Below are positions 45,904 to 53,660 of a DNA stretch of 64,000 nt, piece by piece (within the stretch, counting starts at the first letter, position 1; every line of letters starts with the position of its first letter). This DNA comes from JALZMG01 sp963739975. GTDB lineage: Bacteria > Actinomycetota > Acidimicrobiia > Acidimicrobiales > Ilumatobacteraceae. Where the stretch lies: NCBI GenBank assembly GCA_963739975.1, contig CAVUCK010000019.1:248001-312000 (forward strand), in the 5' to 3' direction. Under the pieces are notes generated by a model. That model did no database searches and was not told the DNA's origin. It was given only the letters and a program-made list of their open reading frames with translations. A program made the translations under genes and the position numbers.

Positions 45904-46820
45904 GTTGCGACGGCGCGGTAGATGTCCGGTTCGATGAACACGTGGCGGGCCGTGGGGACCGCGGCGCGCAGCGCTTGCTCGGCGCCGTTGATCGCTGCGG
46001 CGAGCTCGGGGATCGACAGGTCGGGCGTGAACTCGATCTTCGCCGCGACCAGCAGCTCGTCGGGGCCGAGGTGCTGGGTCCGCACGTTGATCAGCTTGGC
46101 CACGCCAGGGGCGGCGCCGAGGCTGCGCTCGATCTCGGTCTGATCGGTCTCGGTCGCCGATTCGCCGATCAGCAGGCCCTTCATCTCGATCGCCAGCACG
46201 ATGGCGATGACCACGAGCAGCACGCCGATCGACAGCGAGCCGACGGCGTCCCAGCGCGGCTCGTCGGTGGCGCTGGCCATGAGCACTCCGCCGAGGGCGA
46301 GGAAGAGGCCGATCTCGGCGCCGATGTCCTCCAGCAGGACGACGGGCAGCTCGGGCTGTTTGCTGGTGCGGAGCCACCGCCACCACGACATGTTCGGTGC
46401 CCTGTGGTGCTTGGCCTCCCGGTAGGCGGTGCGCAGGGAGTAGGTCTCGAGGCAGATGGCGAACAGGAGGATCCCGACGGCCACGGCGAGGCTCTCGACC
46501 TCGTGCGGGTCGCGCAACTTGGAGATGCCCTCGTAGATGGCGAAGAGGCCGCCCATCGAGAACAGCACGAGGGCGACGACGAAGGCCCAGAAGTAGCGCT
46601 CGCGGCCGTAGCCGAAGGAGTGCGTGCGGTCGGGAGCGCGGCGGGCCCGCTTGCCGCCGAGCAGCAGGAGGGCCTGGTTGCCGGAGTCGGCGCACGAGTG
46701 CACGGCTTCGGCCAGCAGCCCCGCCGACCGGGTGATGGCGAACCCGACGAACTTGGCGATGGCGATTCCGACGTTGGCCATCAGGGCGGCGAGGATCGCT
46801 TTGCGGCTGCCGTCGGTCAC
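45900..46820 (-). CDS. Cation diffusion facilitator (CDF) transporter
   Basis: Divalent-metal/proton antiporter, 306 residues from GTG 46820 or 312 from ATG 46838. Membrane part with KAILAALMANVGIAIAKFVG, metal-site region LLAEAVHSCADSGNQALLLL (H-x-x-x-D), the Gly-rich HSFGYGRERYFWAFVVAL, and a second site LEDIGAEIGLFLAL (E/D where many CDFs have H-x-x-x-D). The C-terminal cytoplasmic domain has VRTQHLGPDELLVAAKIEF. Its ATG at 46838 would share CATG with the divergent SDR start. The metal is not predictable. Confidence 0.87.
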   Translation of the reverse strand: MTDGSRKAILAALMANVGIAIAKFVGFAITRSAGLLAEAVHSCADSGNQALLLLGGKRARRAPDRTHSFGYGRERYFWAFVVALVLFSMGGLFAIYEGISKLRDPHEVESLAVAVGILLFAICLETYSLRTAYREAKHHRAPNMSWWRWLRTSKQPELPVVLLEDIGAEIGLFLALGGVLMASATDEPRWDAVGSLSIGVLLVVIAIVLAIEMKGLLIGESATETDQTEIERSLGAAPGVAKLINVRTQHLGPDELLVAAKIEFTPDLSIPELAAAINGAEQALRAAVPTARHVFIEPDIYRAVAT

Positions 46821-46836
46821 CGGCCAAGGTTGACAC

Positions 46837-47613
46837 ATGGGCTCGCTGGAGGGTCGGGTCGCGTTGGTCAGCGGTGGGGGCCGCGGCATCGGGCGTGGGA
46901 TCTCGGAGGCGCTGGCCGCCGAGGGGGTGGCGGTGGCCGTCAACTACCGGCGCGACCGGGAGTCTGCCGACGCCACCGTGGCGGCCATCGGCGCCGCCGG
47001 CGGCACGGCCCGGGCGTACGGCGCGTCGGTCGACGACCCCGACGCCGACGCGGTGATGGTCGAGCAGGTCGTGGCCGACCTGGGCCCGGTGGACCTGCTC
47101 GTGGCCAACGCCGGGGTGGCGTCGCGCGGGCAGGCGGTCGCCGACACCGACCCGAACGAGGTGGCGCGGCTGATCGGTACGCACGCCATCAGCGCCCACC
47201 ACCTGTCCCGGCTCGTGCTGCCGGGAATGCGGGCTGCGCCACGTGGGGACATCGTGATGATCTCCTCGACGGCGACGGCGACGATGGCCGGGTACGGGGC
47301 GCCGTACAACATGGCCAAGGCGGCGCTGGAGGCGCTGGCGGCCACGCTGGCCAAGGAGGAGGCGCCGAACGGCATCCACGTCAACGTCGTCGCGCCCGGC
47401 CTCGTGGAGACCGACATGGGGGTCCGGCTGGCCAGGGCGTTCACCGGCGACCGGTCGCTGGAGGACCTGCGCACGCTCGACGGCGCGACCCCGTTCGGCC
47501 GGGTGTGCCAGCCCGCCGACGTCGCCAACGTCGTGGTGTGGCTGTGCAGCGGTGGCGCCGGCTACGTCACCGGCCAGCGCATCCAGGTCGACGGCGGAGG
47601 CCTCGCCCGCTGA
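46837..47613 (+). CDS. Short-chain dehydrogenase/reductase (FabG-like)
   Basis: A 258-residue NAD(P)-dependent oxidoreductase. Cofactor motif VSGGGRGIGRG, NAG motif LLVANAGVA, catalytic Ser in MISSTATATMAG, YxxxK as YNMAK, and C-terminal GYVTGQRIQVDGGGLAR. The ATG at 46837 is 16 bp from the divergent CDF start. Substrate unknown; the end is 26 bp before the NfuA-like gene. Confidence 0.9.
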   Translation: MGSLEGRVALVSGGGRGIGRGISEALAAEGVAVAVNYRRDRESADATVAAIGAAGGTARAYGASVDDPDADAVMVEQVVADLGPVDLLVANAGVASRGQAVADTDPNEVARLIGTHAISAHHLSRLVLPGMRAAPRGDIVMISSTATATMAGYGAPYNMAKAALEALAATLAKEEAPNGIHVNVVAPGLVETDMGVRLARAFTGDRSLEDLRTLDGATPFGRVCQPADVANVVVWLCSGGAGYVTGQRIQVDGGGLAR

Positions 47614-47639
47614 GCCTCGCCGGTAGCCTTGGATGGACC

Positions 47640-48290
47640 ATGAGTCCCCTTGAAGGCATTGCTTCGCCCCTGGCCGGTGCGCCGGCCGACGCCAGCACGC
47701 CGATCATCGAGATCACCCCGACGGCGCTGGCCAAGCTGTTCGAGCTGCGTGACTCGGAGCCCGACGCCGATCAGCTCGGCCTGCGCTTGGAGATCGCCTC
47801 GGCGCCCGGCGAGGACTTCCGCTACGACCTCAGCTTCGACGAGTACCTGACTGCCGCGTTCAGCGACGAGGTGCGCACGCACGACGGGTTGAAGGTGATC
47901 ATCCCCCAGCGCGACCGGGAGCTGCTGCAGGGCGCCACGCTCGATCACACGGAGCCCGTCGGCCTCGTGATCCGCAACCCCAACCGCCCTGCGGCGCCGG
48001 TCGTCGAGGGGCTCACGGGCGACGACGAGCTGTCGGCCGAGCTGGAGACGATGATCGCCACCGAGGTCAACCCGGCCCTGGCCGCCCACGGCGGGTTCGT
48101 CACCTACGTCGGCCACGACGGCGAGGGCACCGCCTACCTGACCATGGGCGGCGGCTGCCACGGCTGCTCGATGAGCAAGCTCACGATGCTCGACGGGGTC
48201 CAGACGATGCTGGTCGAGGCGATCCCTGCCATCCAGCGGGTCAAGGACCTCACCGACCACACGACGGGCGAGAACCCCTACTACAGCTGA
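47640..48290 (+). CDS. NfuA-like Fe-S cluster carrier
   Basis: A 216-residue protein with an N-terminal A-type-like domain that lacks the usual Cys triad (ITPTALAKLFELRDSEPDAD, LGLRLEIASAPGEDFRYDLS) and a C-terminal NifU domain with the cluster-binding CxxC in GGGCHGCSMSKLTM. This is the NfuA/Nfu layout used for Fe-S cluster delivery. Start ATG 47640 follows closely on the SDR gene. The stop overlaps the end of the convergent PadR gene. Confidence 0.9.
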   Translation: MSPLEGIASPLAGAPADASTPIIEITPTALAKLFELRDSEPDADQLGLRLEIASAPGEDFRYDLSFDEYLTAAFSDEVRTHDGLKVIIPQRDRELLQGATLDHTEPVGLVIRNPNRPAAPVVEGLTGDDELSAELETMIATEVNPALAAHGGFVTYVGHDGEGTAYLTMGGGCHGCSMSKLTMLDGVQTMLVEAIPAIQRVKDLTDHTTGENPYYS

Positions 48291-48937
48291 GCGGTCCGGG
48301 CCGGCCGCGTCTCGGCGCGCCGTGCTTGCGCTTCGAGCGCGTCGAGTGCCGGCTCGGCGGTGGTGATGTCGTCGGGCCACGTCGCGACGACGGTCGCCGC
48401 CCACTCGGTCCAACGCTCGACCATGATGTCGAACTCCTCGAGGAACTGGCCGCAGAGCACGAGCCAGGGGAGGCGGTGGGGGAAGGGGCCTGCGCCGTCG
48501 AGGTAGGCCCTGGCGATCCCGGTGCTGTCGCGGTGCCGGTCGTCGCTCCAGGCACGCACGCGGTCGAGCGTCGCCAGGAGGTCCTGCTTCGTGCCGTGCT
48601 CGGCGTAGAACACCTTGACCAGCGCCTCGAACTCGAGCAGCGGTCCGGCGCCGGGTTGCGGCACCCACGCCGCCATTGCTCGGCGACCCTTGGCGGTGAT
48701 CGAGTACACGGTGCGGGGGCGCTTGCCGGTGGTCTCCTTGGTCGCGCGGGCGAGCCCGTGGGCCACGAGCTTCTTCGGCTCCTCGTACAGCTTGCTCTCG
48801 GCGCGCGGCCAGAACTGGCCGAGGGCGCGGCGCATCTGCTGAGCCAGTTCGTAGGTCGTCCAGGGCTTGACGGCAAGGAGCCCCAGGACGGCATACGACG
48901 TGGTCGTCAACGACGAGGTGGCCGCTGGCGTCGTCAT
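48281..48937 (-). CDS. PadR-family transcriptional regulator
   Basis: A 218-residue regulator. N-terminal winged helix: SYAVLGLLAVKPWTTYELAQ, FWPRAESKLYEEPKKLVAHG, RPRTVYSITAKGRRAM; C-terminal helical (Vir_act_alpha_C-like) dimerisation region with EALVKVFYAEHGTKQDLLAT. ATG 48937 is 6 bp after GGGAGG. It is divergent from a methyltransferase gene with a 66-bp gap, so it likely controls that gene and itself; the gap includes ATCCTCCCTTTGGTGGTATT but I could not define an operator. Confidence 0.9.
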   Translation of the reverse strand: MTTPAATSSLTTTSYAVLGLLAVKPWTTYELAQQMRRALGQFWPRAESKLYEEPKKLVAHGLARATKETTGKRPRTVYSITAKGRRAMAAWVPQPGAGPLLEFEALVKVFYAEHGTKQDLLATLDRVRAWSDDRHRDSTGIARAYLDGAGPFPHRLPWLVLCGQFLEEFDIMVERWTEWAATVVATWPDDITTAEPALDALEAQARRAETRPARTAQL

Positions 48938-49003
48938 TGACATCCTCCCTTTGGTGGTATTAGGTTCCTCTCTATGGGAGCATACGGGGCGAGAGGTGGA
49001 ACG

Positions 49004-49849
49004 GTGAGCATCGACGTGGTCAACATCGAGCAGGCCGCCGCCTGGGACGGACACGAGGGCGACGTCTGGACCGAACAGGCGGACCGCTACGACCGGGCGA
49101 GCCGTCGGATCTGGCCGCACTTCCTCGATGCGCCGCTCATCGGGCGCGCTGATCGCGTGCTCGACGTTGGCTGCGGCACGGGCGGACCGACGCGCGACGT
49201 CGCCCGCGTCGCCGTCGACGGCGAGGTCACCGGGATCGACCTCTCGACCCGGATGCTCGAGCTGGCCCGCCAGCGCAGCGCCGAGGAGGGCCTCGACAAC
49301 GTGGCGTTCGTCCGCGGCGACGCCCAGGTCTTCCCGTTCGAACCCGCAGCGCTCGACGTCGCGATGAGCAGCTTCGGCGGCATGTTCTTCAGCGATCCGG
49401 TCGCCGCGTTCACGAACATCGGCGGCGGACTGCGCCCAGGCGGCAGGCTTGCGCTGCTGGCGTGGCGGGCGCTTCAGGAGAACGAATGGCTGTTGTCGCT
49501 GCGCGGCGCACTGGCGGTCGGGCGTGACCTGCCCATGCCGCCGCCGGACGCGCCGACACCGTTCGCCCTCGCCGACCCCGAACGGGTCCGCGCCATCCTG
49601 GAATCCGCCGGGTTCCAGGACGTCGACCTCGAGCCGATCGACGAGCCGGTCGACCTCGGTGCCGACGCCTCCGATGCGATGGCCTTCGCCAAGACGATGG
49701 GCATCGTCGAAGGGCTCACCCACGAGCTCGACCCAGCAACCCGAGCGGCAGCGATGTCCAATCTGGCCGACCTCTTCCACGAGCACGAGACGGTCGACGG
49801 TGTGCTCTTCGCGTCCGCGGCGTGGTTGATCACTGCCCGCAACGGCTGA
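49004..49849 (+). CDS. Class I SAM-dependent methyltransferase
   Basis: A 281-residue methyltransferase. Motif I VLDVGCGTGGPTRDVA, acidic motif II VTGIDLSTRMLELAR, VRGDAQVFPFEPAALDVAMS, and FSDPVAAFTNIGGGLRPGGR follow the UbiE/COQ5-like order. GTG at 49004 is preceded by AGAGGTGG. Substrate unknown. It is divergent from, and likely regulated by, the PadR regulator. Confidence 0.88.
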   Translation: MSIDVVNIEQAAAWDGHEGDVWTEQADRYDRASRRIWPHFLDAPLIGRADRVLDVGCGTGGPTRDVARVAVDGEVTGIDLSTRMLELARQRSAEEGLDNVAFVRGDAQVFPFEPAALDVAMSSFGGMFFSDPVAAFTNIGGGLRPGGRLALLAWRALQENEWLLSLRGALAVGRDLPMPPPDAPTPFALADPERVRAILESAGFQDVDLEPIDEPVDLGADASDAMAFAKTMGIVEGLTHELDPATRAAAMSNLADLFHEHETVDGVLFASAAWLITARNG

Positions 49850-49904
49850 ACTCACGCCGGGATCGCCGCGTCGACAGCGTTATGCGGTCATCACCCGCAC
49901 GAGG

Positions 49905-50253
49905 GTGTGTGGGAGTGGTCGGGTCGTGAAGATCGCCGACCGCCAGTTCGCCCCTCTACGCCCACATGATCCCCGGCGCCGTCATCCCCGAGGTCGGCGA
50001 CGAGGTCAAGGCCGGCGACGAGCTCGGGGAGCTGGACAACACCGGCAACAGCACCGTCCCCCACCTCCATTTCGGGATCCAGGAGACCGCCGACGCCTTC
50101 GGTTCGGACAGCGTCCCGTACGTGATCAGCTCGTACACGCTGACGGGCACCGGCACGTTCAGCGCCGACGGCGAAGTGACGGTGACACCGTTGAACACGC
50201 CGCAGGAGGACACCCTGCCGCTCGCCGGCGACATCGCCGATTTCGGCGGGTAG
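49905..50253 (+). pseudogene. Fragment of an M23 (LytM) metallopeptidase
   Basis: C-terminal part of a peptidoglycan endopeptidase domain: VVKIADRQFA, then after a one-base shift near 49950 LYAHMIPGAVIPEVGDEVKA, GDELGELDNTGNSTVPHLHFGIQ with the metal/catalytic HxH. The N-terminal half, including the first zinc ligand, is missing. A tail ending DIADFGG follows. No start or signal peptide is visible, so the gene is broken. Confidence 0.75.
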
Positions 50254-50262
50254 CCGCGCCGC

Positions 50263-50649
50263 CTACTTGGACGCGGCGATCTGGATCAGGTTGCCGCACG
50301 TGTCGTCGAACACCGCCGTCATCACCGGACCCATGTCTGCGGGCGGCTGCGTGAACCGCACGCCTTGACCGACGAGGCGCTCGTACTCTGCGGCGACGTC
50401 GTCGACGGCGAACGAGGTGAACGGGATCCCGTCCTCCACGAGCGCCTGCTTGAACGGCCGCGCCGCCGGGTGCCCGTCTGGTTCGAGCGAGAGCTCCGTG
50501 CCGTCCGGAGCTTCGGGCGACACCACGGTGAGCCATGAGTGCCCGCCGAACGGGATCTCGGTCTTCTTCACGAAGCCGAGCACGTCGGTGTAGAAGCGCA
50601 GGGCCTTGGCCTGGTCGTCGACCATGACGCTCATCACGTTGATCTTCAT
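50263..50649 (-). CDS. VOC-family (glyoxalase/bleomycin resistance-like) protein
   Basis: A 128-residue single-domain protein with paired beta-alpha-beta modules: KINVMSVMVDDQAKALRFYT, VLGFVKKTEIPFGGHSWLTV, FAVDDVAAEYERLVGQGVRF and VFDDTCGNLIQI with a terminal metal-binding-like region. This group is often adjacent to ArsR-type regulators, as here; the start overlaps the regulator's stop (ATGA). Enzymatic role unknown. Confidence 0.88.
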   Translation of the reverse strand: MKINVMSVMVDDQAKALRFYTDVLGFVKKTEIPFGGHSWLTVVSPEAPDGTELSLEPDGHPAARPFKQALVEDGIPFTSFAVDDVAAEYERLVGQGVRFTQPPADMGPVMTAVFDDTCGNLIQIAASK

Positions 50650-50933
50650 CGTTGAACCTCCGAGGGTGGGATCGACCAGCGGACCGCGATCTGGCGCAGC
50701 GGAGCCGTGTCGAGGTGATGGAACTTGTAGCGACCCTCGCGCTTGGTTCTCACGAGACCAGCCGACTCGAGGACGTCGACGTGTTGAGAGATCGCCTGGC
50801 GGGTCGAACTCATGCAGTGCTTCGTGGCGAGCCGCGAGCAGATCTCGAACAGTGTCTGGTCATCTCGCTCCGTGAGCTCGTCGAGGATGGCGCGGCGTGT
50901 GGGATCGGCGAGGGCCTTGAACACGTCTCCCAC
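50646..50933 (-). CDS. ArsR-family winged-helix regulator
   Basis: About 95 residues: VGDVFKALADPTRRAILDEL, LFEICSRL, MSSTRQAISQHVDVLESAGL (recognition helix), VRTKREGRYKFHHL. No cysteine metal box (ELCVCD) is seen in the usual helix; single Cys residues are at FEICSRL and KHCMS. The promoter spacing suggests a leaderless start at GTG 50933; GTG 50939 and TTG 50951 are alternatives. Downstream VOC gene is coupled. Probably autorepressed through the operator at 50947-50964. Confidence 0.87.
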   Translation of the reverse strand: MGDVFKALADPTRRAILDELTERDDQTLFEICSRLATKHCMSSTRQAISQHVDVLESAGLVRTKREGRYKFHHLDTAPLRQIAVRWSIPPSEVQR

Positions 50934-50940
50934 GACCACG

Positions 50941-50970
50941 ACAATAGGCAAGTGGCGACTTGCCTGTCAA
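50941..50970 (-). promoter_or_regulatory. Promoter with embedded operator of the ArsR-VOC operon
   Basis: On the minus strand TTGACA (50965-50970) and TATTGT (50941-50946) are separated by 18 bp, and that spacer is wholly the inverted repeat GGCAAGT-cgcc-ACTTGCC. A repressor bound there would block both promoter boxes. The start site would fall near 50934, next to GTG 50933. Confidence 0.75.
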
Positions 50971-50986
50971 TGGAGCCGCGTCGAGG

Positions 50987-51262
50987 TCAGGCGGCGCGGA
51001 GTTCGGTGCCGTCGGGTCGGTAGGTGTGCCATCGACCGTGGGGTCGCGCCGGGTGCGGTGGCCGCTGGTTTTCCAGCGGTTGTGGCGGGGTCAGAGCGGT
51101 CGGCGTTGGCCGGGCTGGTGCTGCCGCCGTGGGCCAGTCGATGCTGTGGTCGATCTGGCAGTGCCGGTTGCAGCAGCCGGGGTAGATGCAGTGCTTGCCT
51201 CGGAGGAGGGCGGCGGTGCGGGCGTTGGCGGTGAAGCAGCGCCCCGCCGCCGAGATCAGCCA
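50987..51262 (-). pseudogene. Relic of a 13E12/DUF222-type HNH endonuclease
   Basis: C-terminal fragment in at least three frame pieces. Readable parts: RCFTANARTAALLRGKHCIY, then PGCCNRHCQIDHSIDW (HNH core with paired Cys and His), HGGSTSPANAD, RHNRWKTSGHRTRRDP, and the typical end WHTYRPDGTELRAA. These multicopy genes are frequent in actinobacteria. The 5' two thirds are missing. The remaining 155 bp up to 51417 hold nothing I can identify. Confidence 0.75.
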
Positions 51263-51417
51263 TCGAGCTCATCGAACCATCATGACCAAGGGGTGGTCAC
51301 GACTCCCGGAGGTCCGCATGCCGACAGGCGCGAAATTCGGTTCGCCTCAGCTGTGGACCGCTGTGATCACCGACGAGCACCGTGGCGTTCGCACGACAAC
51401 GCCTTGACCGCACCGCC

Positions 51418-52110
51418 TCAGGGGCCGACGACCAGGAGATCCTCTGGGCTGCGCGGGAGGACTTCGTAGTGGTCGTCGAAATGGCCGCTGAACCCCGTGA
51501 CCCTCACCCGTTGTCCAACCGCGAAACCGGACAGATCGATGTCGGTCTGGACGTTGACGAAGATCACGAGCTCGCCCGTACCGTCGTCGATCGACAGCTT
51601 GAAGCCGAACGGAAGATCGTTCTGGGGCCCCTGGGTGATGGTTCCGACGGTAGTGACGAGCAGCCCTTCGGTCGCCTCGCCGACTTCGCCAGTCGCCACG
51701 GACTTCGGCGTCACCCTCGGCCCGGCCCCGTGGAGCTTGACGTCAGAGGGACCCGTCGGCACGAGGATCAGCAGACCGAAGCTCTCTGCCAACCTCCCAC
51801 TGACACGCGCCTGGCGGCGCGGCGCGACACCCAGATCCTGCTGCAGGCTGACGTAGATGCCGGCGCTGCGATCCTGGAGACCGAAGCCCTCGTCGAAGAA
51901 GCTCGACTCGAACGACCCGGAGGGGGTGGTGACCGAGCCATCCACGACAACCGCCGTCCCCAGAGGCAGAGCTCGAGCCTCGGCGATGGAGATGACGTGC
52001 TGACCCGTCGGCGCCGCAGCGGCGGGCGGTACCGGGAGGCAAACAACGCCGGCGGTCGCGCACACCACGGCGACGGATCGAAGCCGAAGACGACAACGTG
52101 CAACAGGCAT
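51418..52110 (-). CDS. Secreted OB-fold-like protein
   Basis: A 230-residue exported protein, ATG 52110 preceded by GGAGG at 7 bp. Signal peptide ends near PPAAAA. The mature part has two similar halves of OB-fold style: ALPLGTAVVVDGSVTTPSGS, DEGFGLQDRSAGIYVSL, and LLVTTVGTITQGPQNDLP, FKLSIDDGTGELVIFVNVQT, GQRVRVTGFSGHFDDHYEV. Such domains bind nucleic acids or polysaccharides in exported nucleases; no catalytic domain is attached. Function unknown. The 230 bp up to 52341 hold no gene. Confidence 0.75.
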   Translation of the reverse strand: MPVARCRLRLRSVAVVCATAGVVCLPVPPAAAAPTGQHVISIAEARALPLGTAVVVDGSVTTPSGSFESSFFDEGFGLQDRSAGIYVSLQQDLGVAPRRQARVSGRLAESFGLLILVPTGPSDVKLHGAGPRVTPKSVATGEVGEATEGLLVTTVGTITQGPQNDLPFGFKLSIDDGTGELVIFVNVQTDIDLSGFAVGQRVRVTGFSGHFDDHYEVLPRSPEDLLVVGP

Positions 52111-52341
52111 GGAGCGCCCTCCTTTGGGCTTCACGATTCAACGGCGTCGCGGGTTACGAAGGTCAACACGTCGCACCCTGCGACAGGGAGCGCATGATGA
52201 TGGGGTCGGCGATGACCCTAAACGAGCCACCTCGTGTGGACGTCGGCAAGAACGAGATGAGCGACGCGATGCACACGCGCCCCTCGTGCGGACCGGAGAC
52301 ACTTCTGCGCTGACGGAGCATCAGGCGTTCCTCGACGCGAG

Positions 52342-52824
52342 ATGAGATGCTGCGGCATGGTCGACCACAGGGAGGCAGGCGGCGACGAGTACACGTGGGT
52401 GCACGACATCGGGGCCGTCGATTGGTCCGAGCTCTCTGAGCTGTACCGAGTCGCTCCGCTCGGTCAGAAACCGCCGGACGCACTCATGACGGTGTTCTCC
52501 AGCAGTCGCTTCGCCTGCTTCGTGTACGTCGCCGACCAGCTCGTCGGCGCGGGTCGCGCCCTCGCCGACGGACTCGACTGCGCATACATCGCCGACGTGG
52601 CGGTGCACCCCACCCGCCAGGGTCGCGGTCTTGGCCGAGAGATCATCCGGCGTCTCGCCGCACTCGCCGCCGGGCACAAGAAGATCATCCTGTACGCCAA
52701 CCCAGGAACGGAAGCCTTCTACCGGGCGCTGGGGTTCTTGCCCATGAACACAGCGATGGCGATCTGGCACGACCCGGAGGGTGCGATCCGATCGGGGATC
52801 CTGCGCGACTCGCCGGTGCCCTGA
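52342..52824 (+). CDS. GNAT-family N-acetyltransferase
   Basis: A 160-residue acetyltransferase. WSELSELYRVAPLGQKPPDA leads into the core: CFVYVADQLVGAGRALADG, YIADVAVHPTRQGRGLGREI (acetyl-CoA loop Q-G-R-G-L-G), and KIILYANPGTEAFYRALGFL. It fits small GNATs of the kind that acetylate amines or amino acids. Start either ATG 52342 or 52357; no clear ribosome binding site. Confidence 0.85.
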   Translation: MRCCGMVDHREAGGDEYTWVHDIGAVDWSELSELYRVAPLGQKPPDALMTVFSSSRFACFVYVADQLVGAGRALADGLDCAYIADVAVHPTRQGRGLGREIIRRLAALAAGHKKIILYANPGTEAFYRALGFLPMNTAMAIWHDPEGAIRSGILRDSPVP

Positions 52825-52874
52825 GAGACCGGGCACGGTGTGCCCGACCGCTCACCCGTCAGCCGAAGCCGCGG

Positions 52875-53660
52875 CTACTCGACGTCGAGCCCGGTCAGTT
52901 CGTCCATCGACGGGACCGGCGTGCCCCAACGCTGCATGCCCGCCTCGATGCGGGCGTTGAGCGTCTCGATGACCTGCACGCGGGCGTGGCGCTTCTGGTT
53001 GGCGCCGATCAGGTCCCACGGCGCCAGCCGGTGGTCGGTGCGCTCGAACATCTCGTCGGCGGCGACGTCGTAGTCGGGGTTGCGCTTGCGGTTGCGCCAG
53101 TCCTCGTCGGTGATCTTCCACCGCCGTAACGGGTCCTTGGCCCGCCGCTCGAAGCGCTTGAGTTGCTCGTCGTCGCTGATGTGCAGCCAGAACTTCACCA
53201 GGACCAGCCCCTCGAGCACCAGCGTGCGCTCGAAGCTGACGATCTCCTCGTACGCCCGCCCCCACTGCTCGGTGGTGGCGAACCCCTCGATGCGCTCGAC
53301 GAGCACCCGCCCGTACCAGCTGCGGTCGAACACCGCCATGCCCCCGAGCCCGGGCAGCTCCCGATAGAAGCGGCGCAGGAAGTGATGGCGCTTCTCGTCG
53401 TAGGTCGGTTTGGCGTAGCTCGACACCCGGTAGTGGCGGGGGTCGAGCGGCTCGACCATCCGCTTGATCGCCCCACCCTTGCCGGCGGCGTCACGACCCT
53501 CGAACACGACGAGCAGTCCCGGCCCGACCTCTCCGCTGCCCATCTGTCCGCCGAGGTGCAGCCGCAGCTGCAGCAGCCGCCGCTGCGCCACCTCCAGGCG
53601 GCCCTCGTAGTCCTTCGTCGAGAGCCGACGATCGAGGTCGAGATCAGCCAGGCGGGGCAT
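52875..53660 (-). CDS. ppk2: Polyphosphate kinase 2 (PPK2)
   Basis: Transfers phosphate between polyphosphate and nucleotides. 261 residues from ATG 53660. Walker A VFEGRDAAGKGGAIKRM, then PRHYRVSSYAKPTYDEKRHH, lid/Walker B region VFDRSWYGRVLVERIEGF and FWLHISDDEQLKRFERRAKD, DPLRRWKITDEDW. Single-domain class; the direction (NDP or NMP phosphorylation) cannot be told. The start is within the last bases of the upstream membrane protein gene (overlap 17 bp). Confidence 0.92.
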   Translation of the reverse strand: MPRLADLDLDRRLSTKDYEGRLEVAQRRLLQLRLHLGGQMGSGEVGPGLLVVFEGRDAAGKGGAIKRMVEPLDPRHYRVSSYAKPTYDEKRHHFLRRFYRELPGLGGMAVFDRSWYGRVLVERIEGFATTEQWGRAYEEIVSFERTLVLEGLVLVKFWLHISDDEQLKRFERRAKDPLRRWKITDEDWRNRKRNPDYDVAADEMFERTDHRLAPWDLIGANQKRHARVQVIETLNARIEAGMQRWGTPVPSMDELTGLDVE

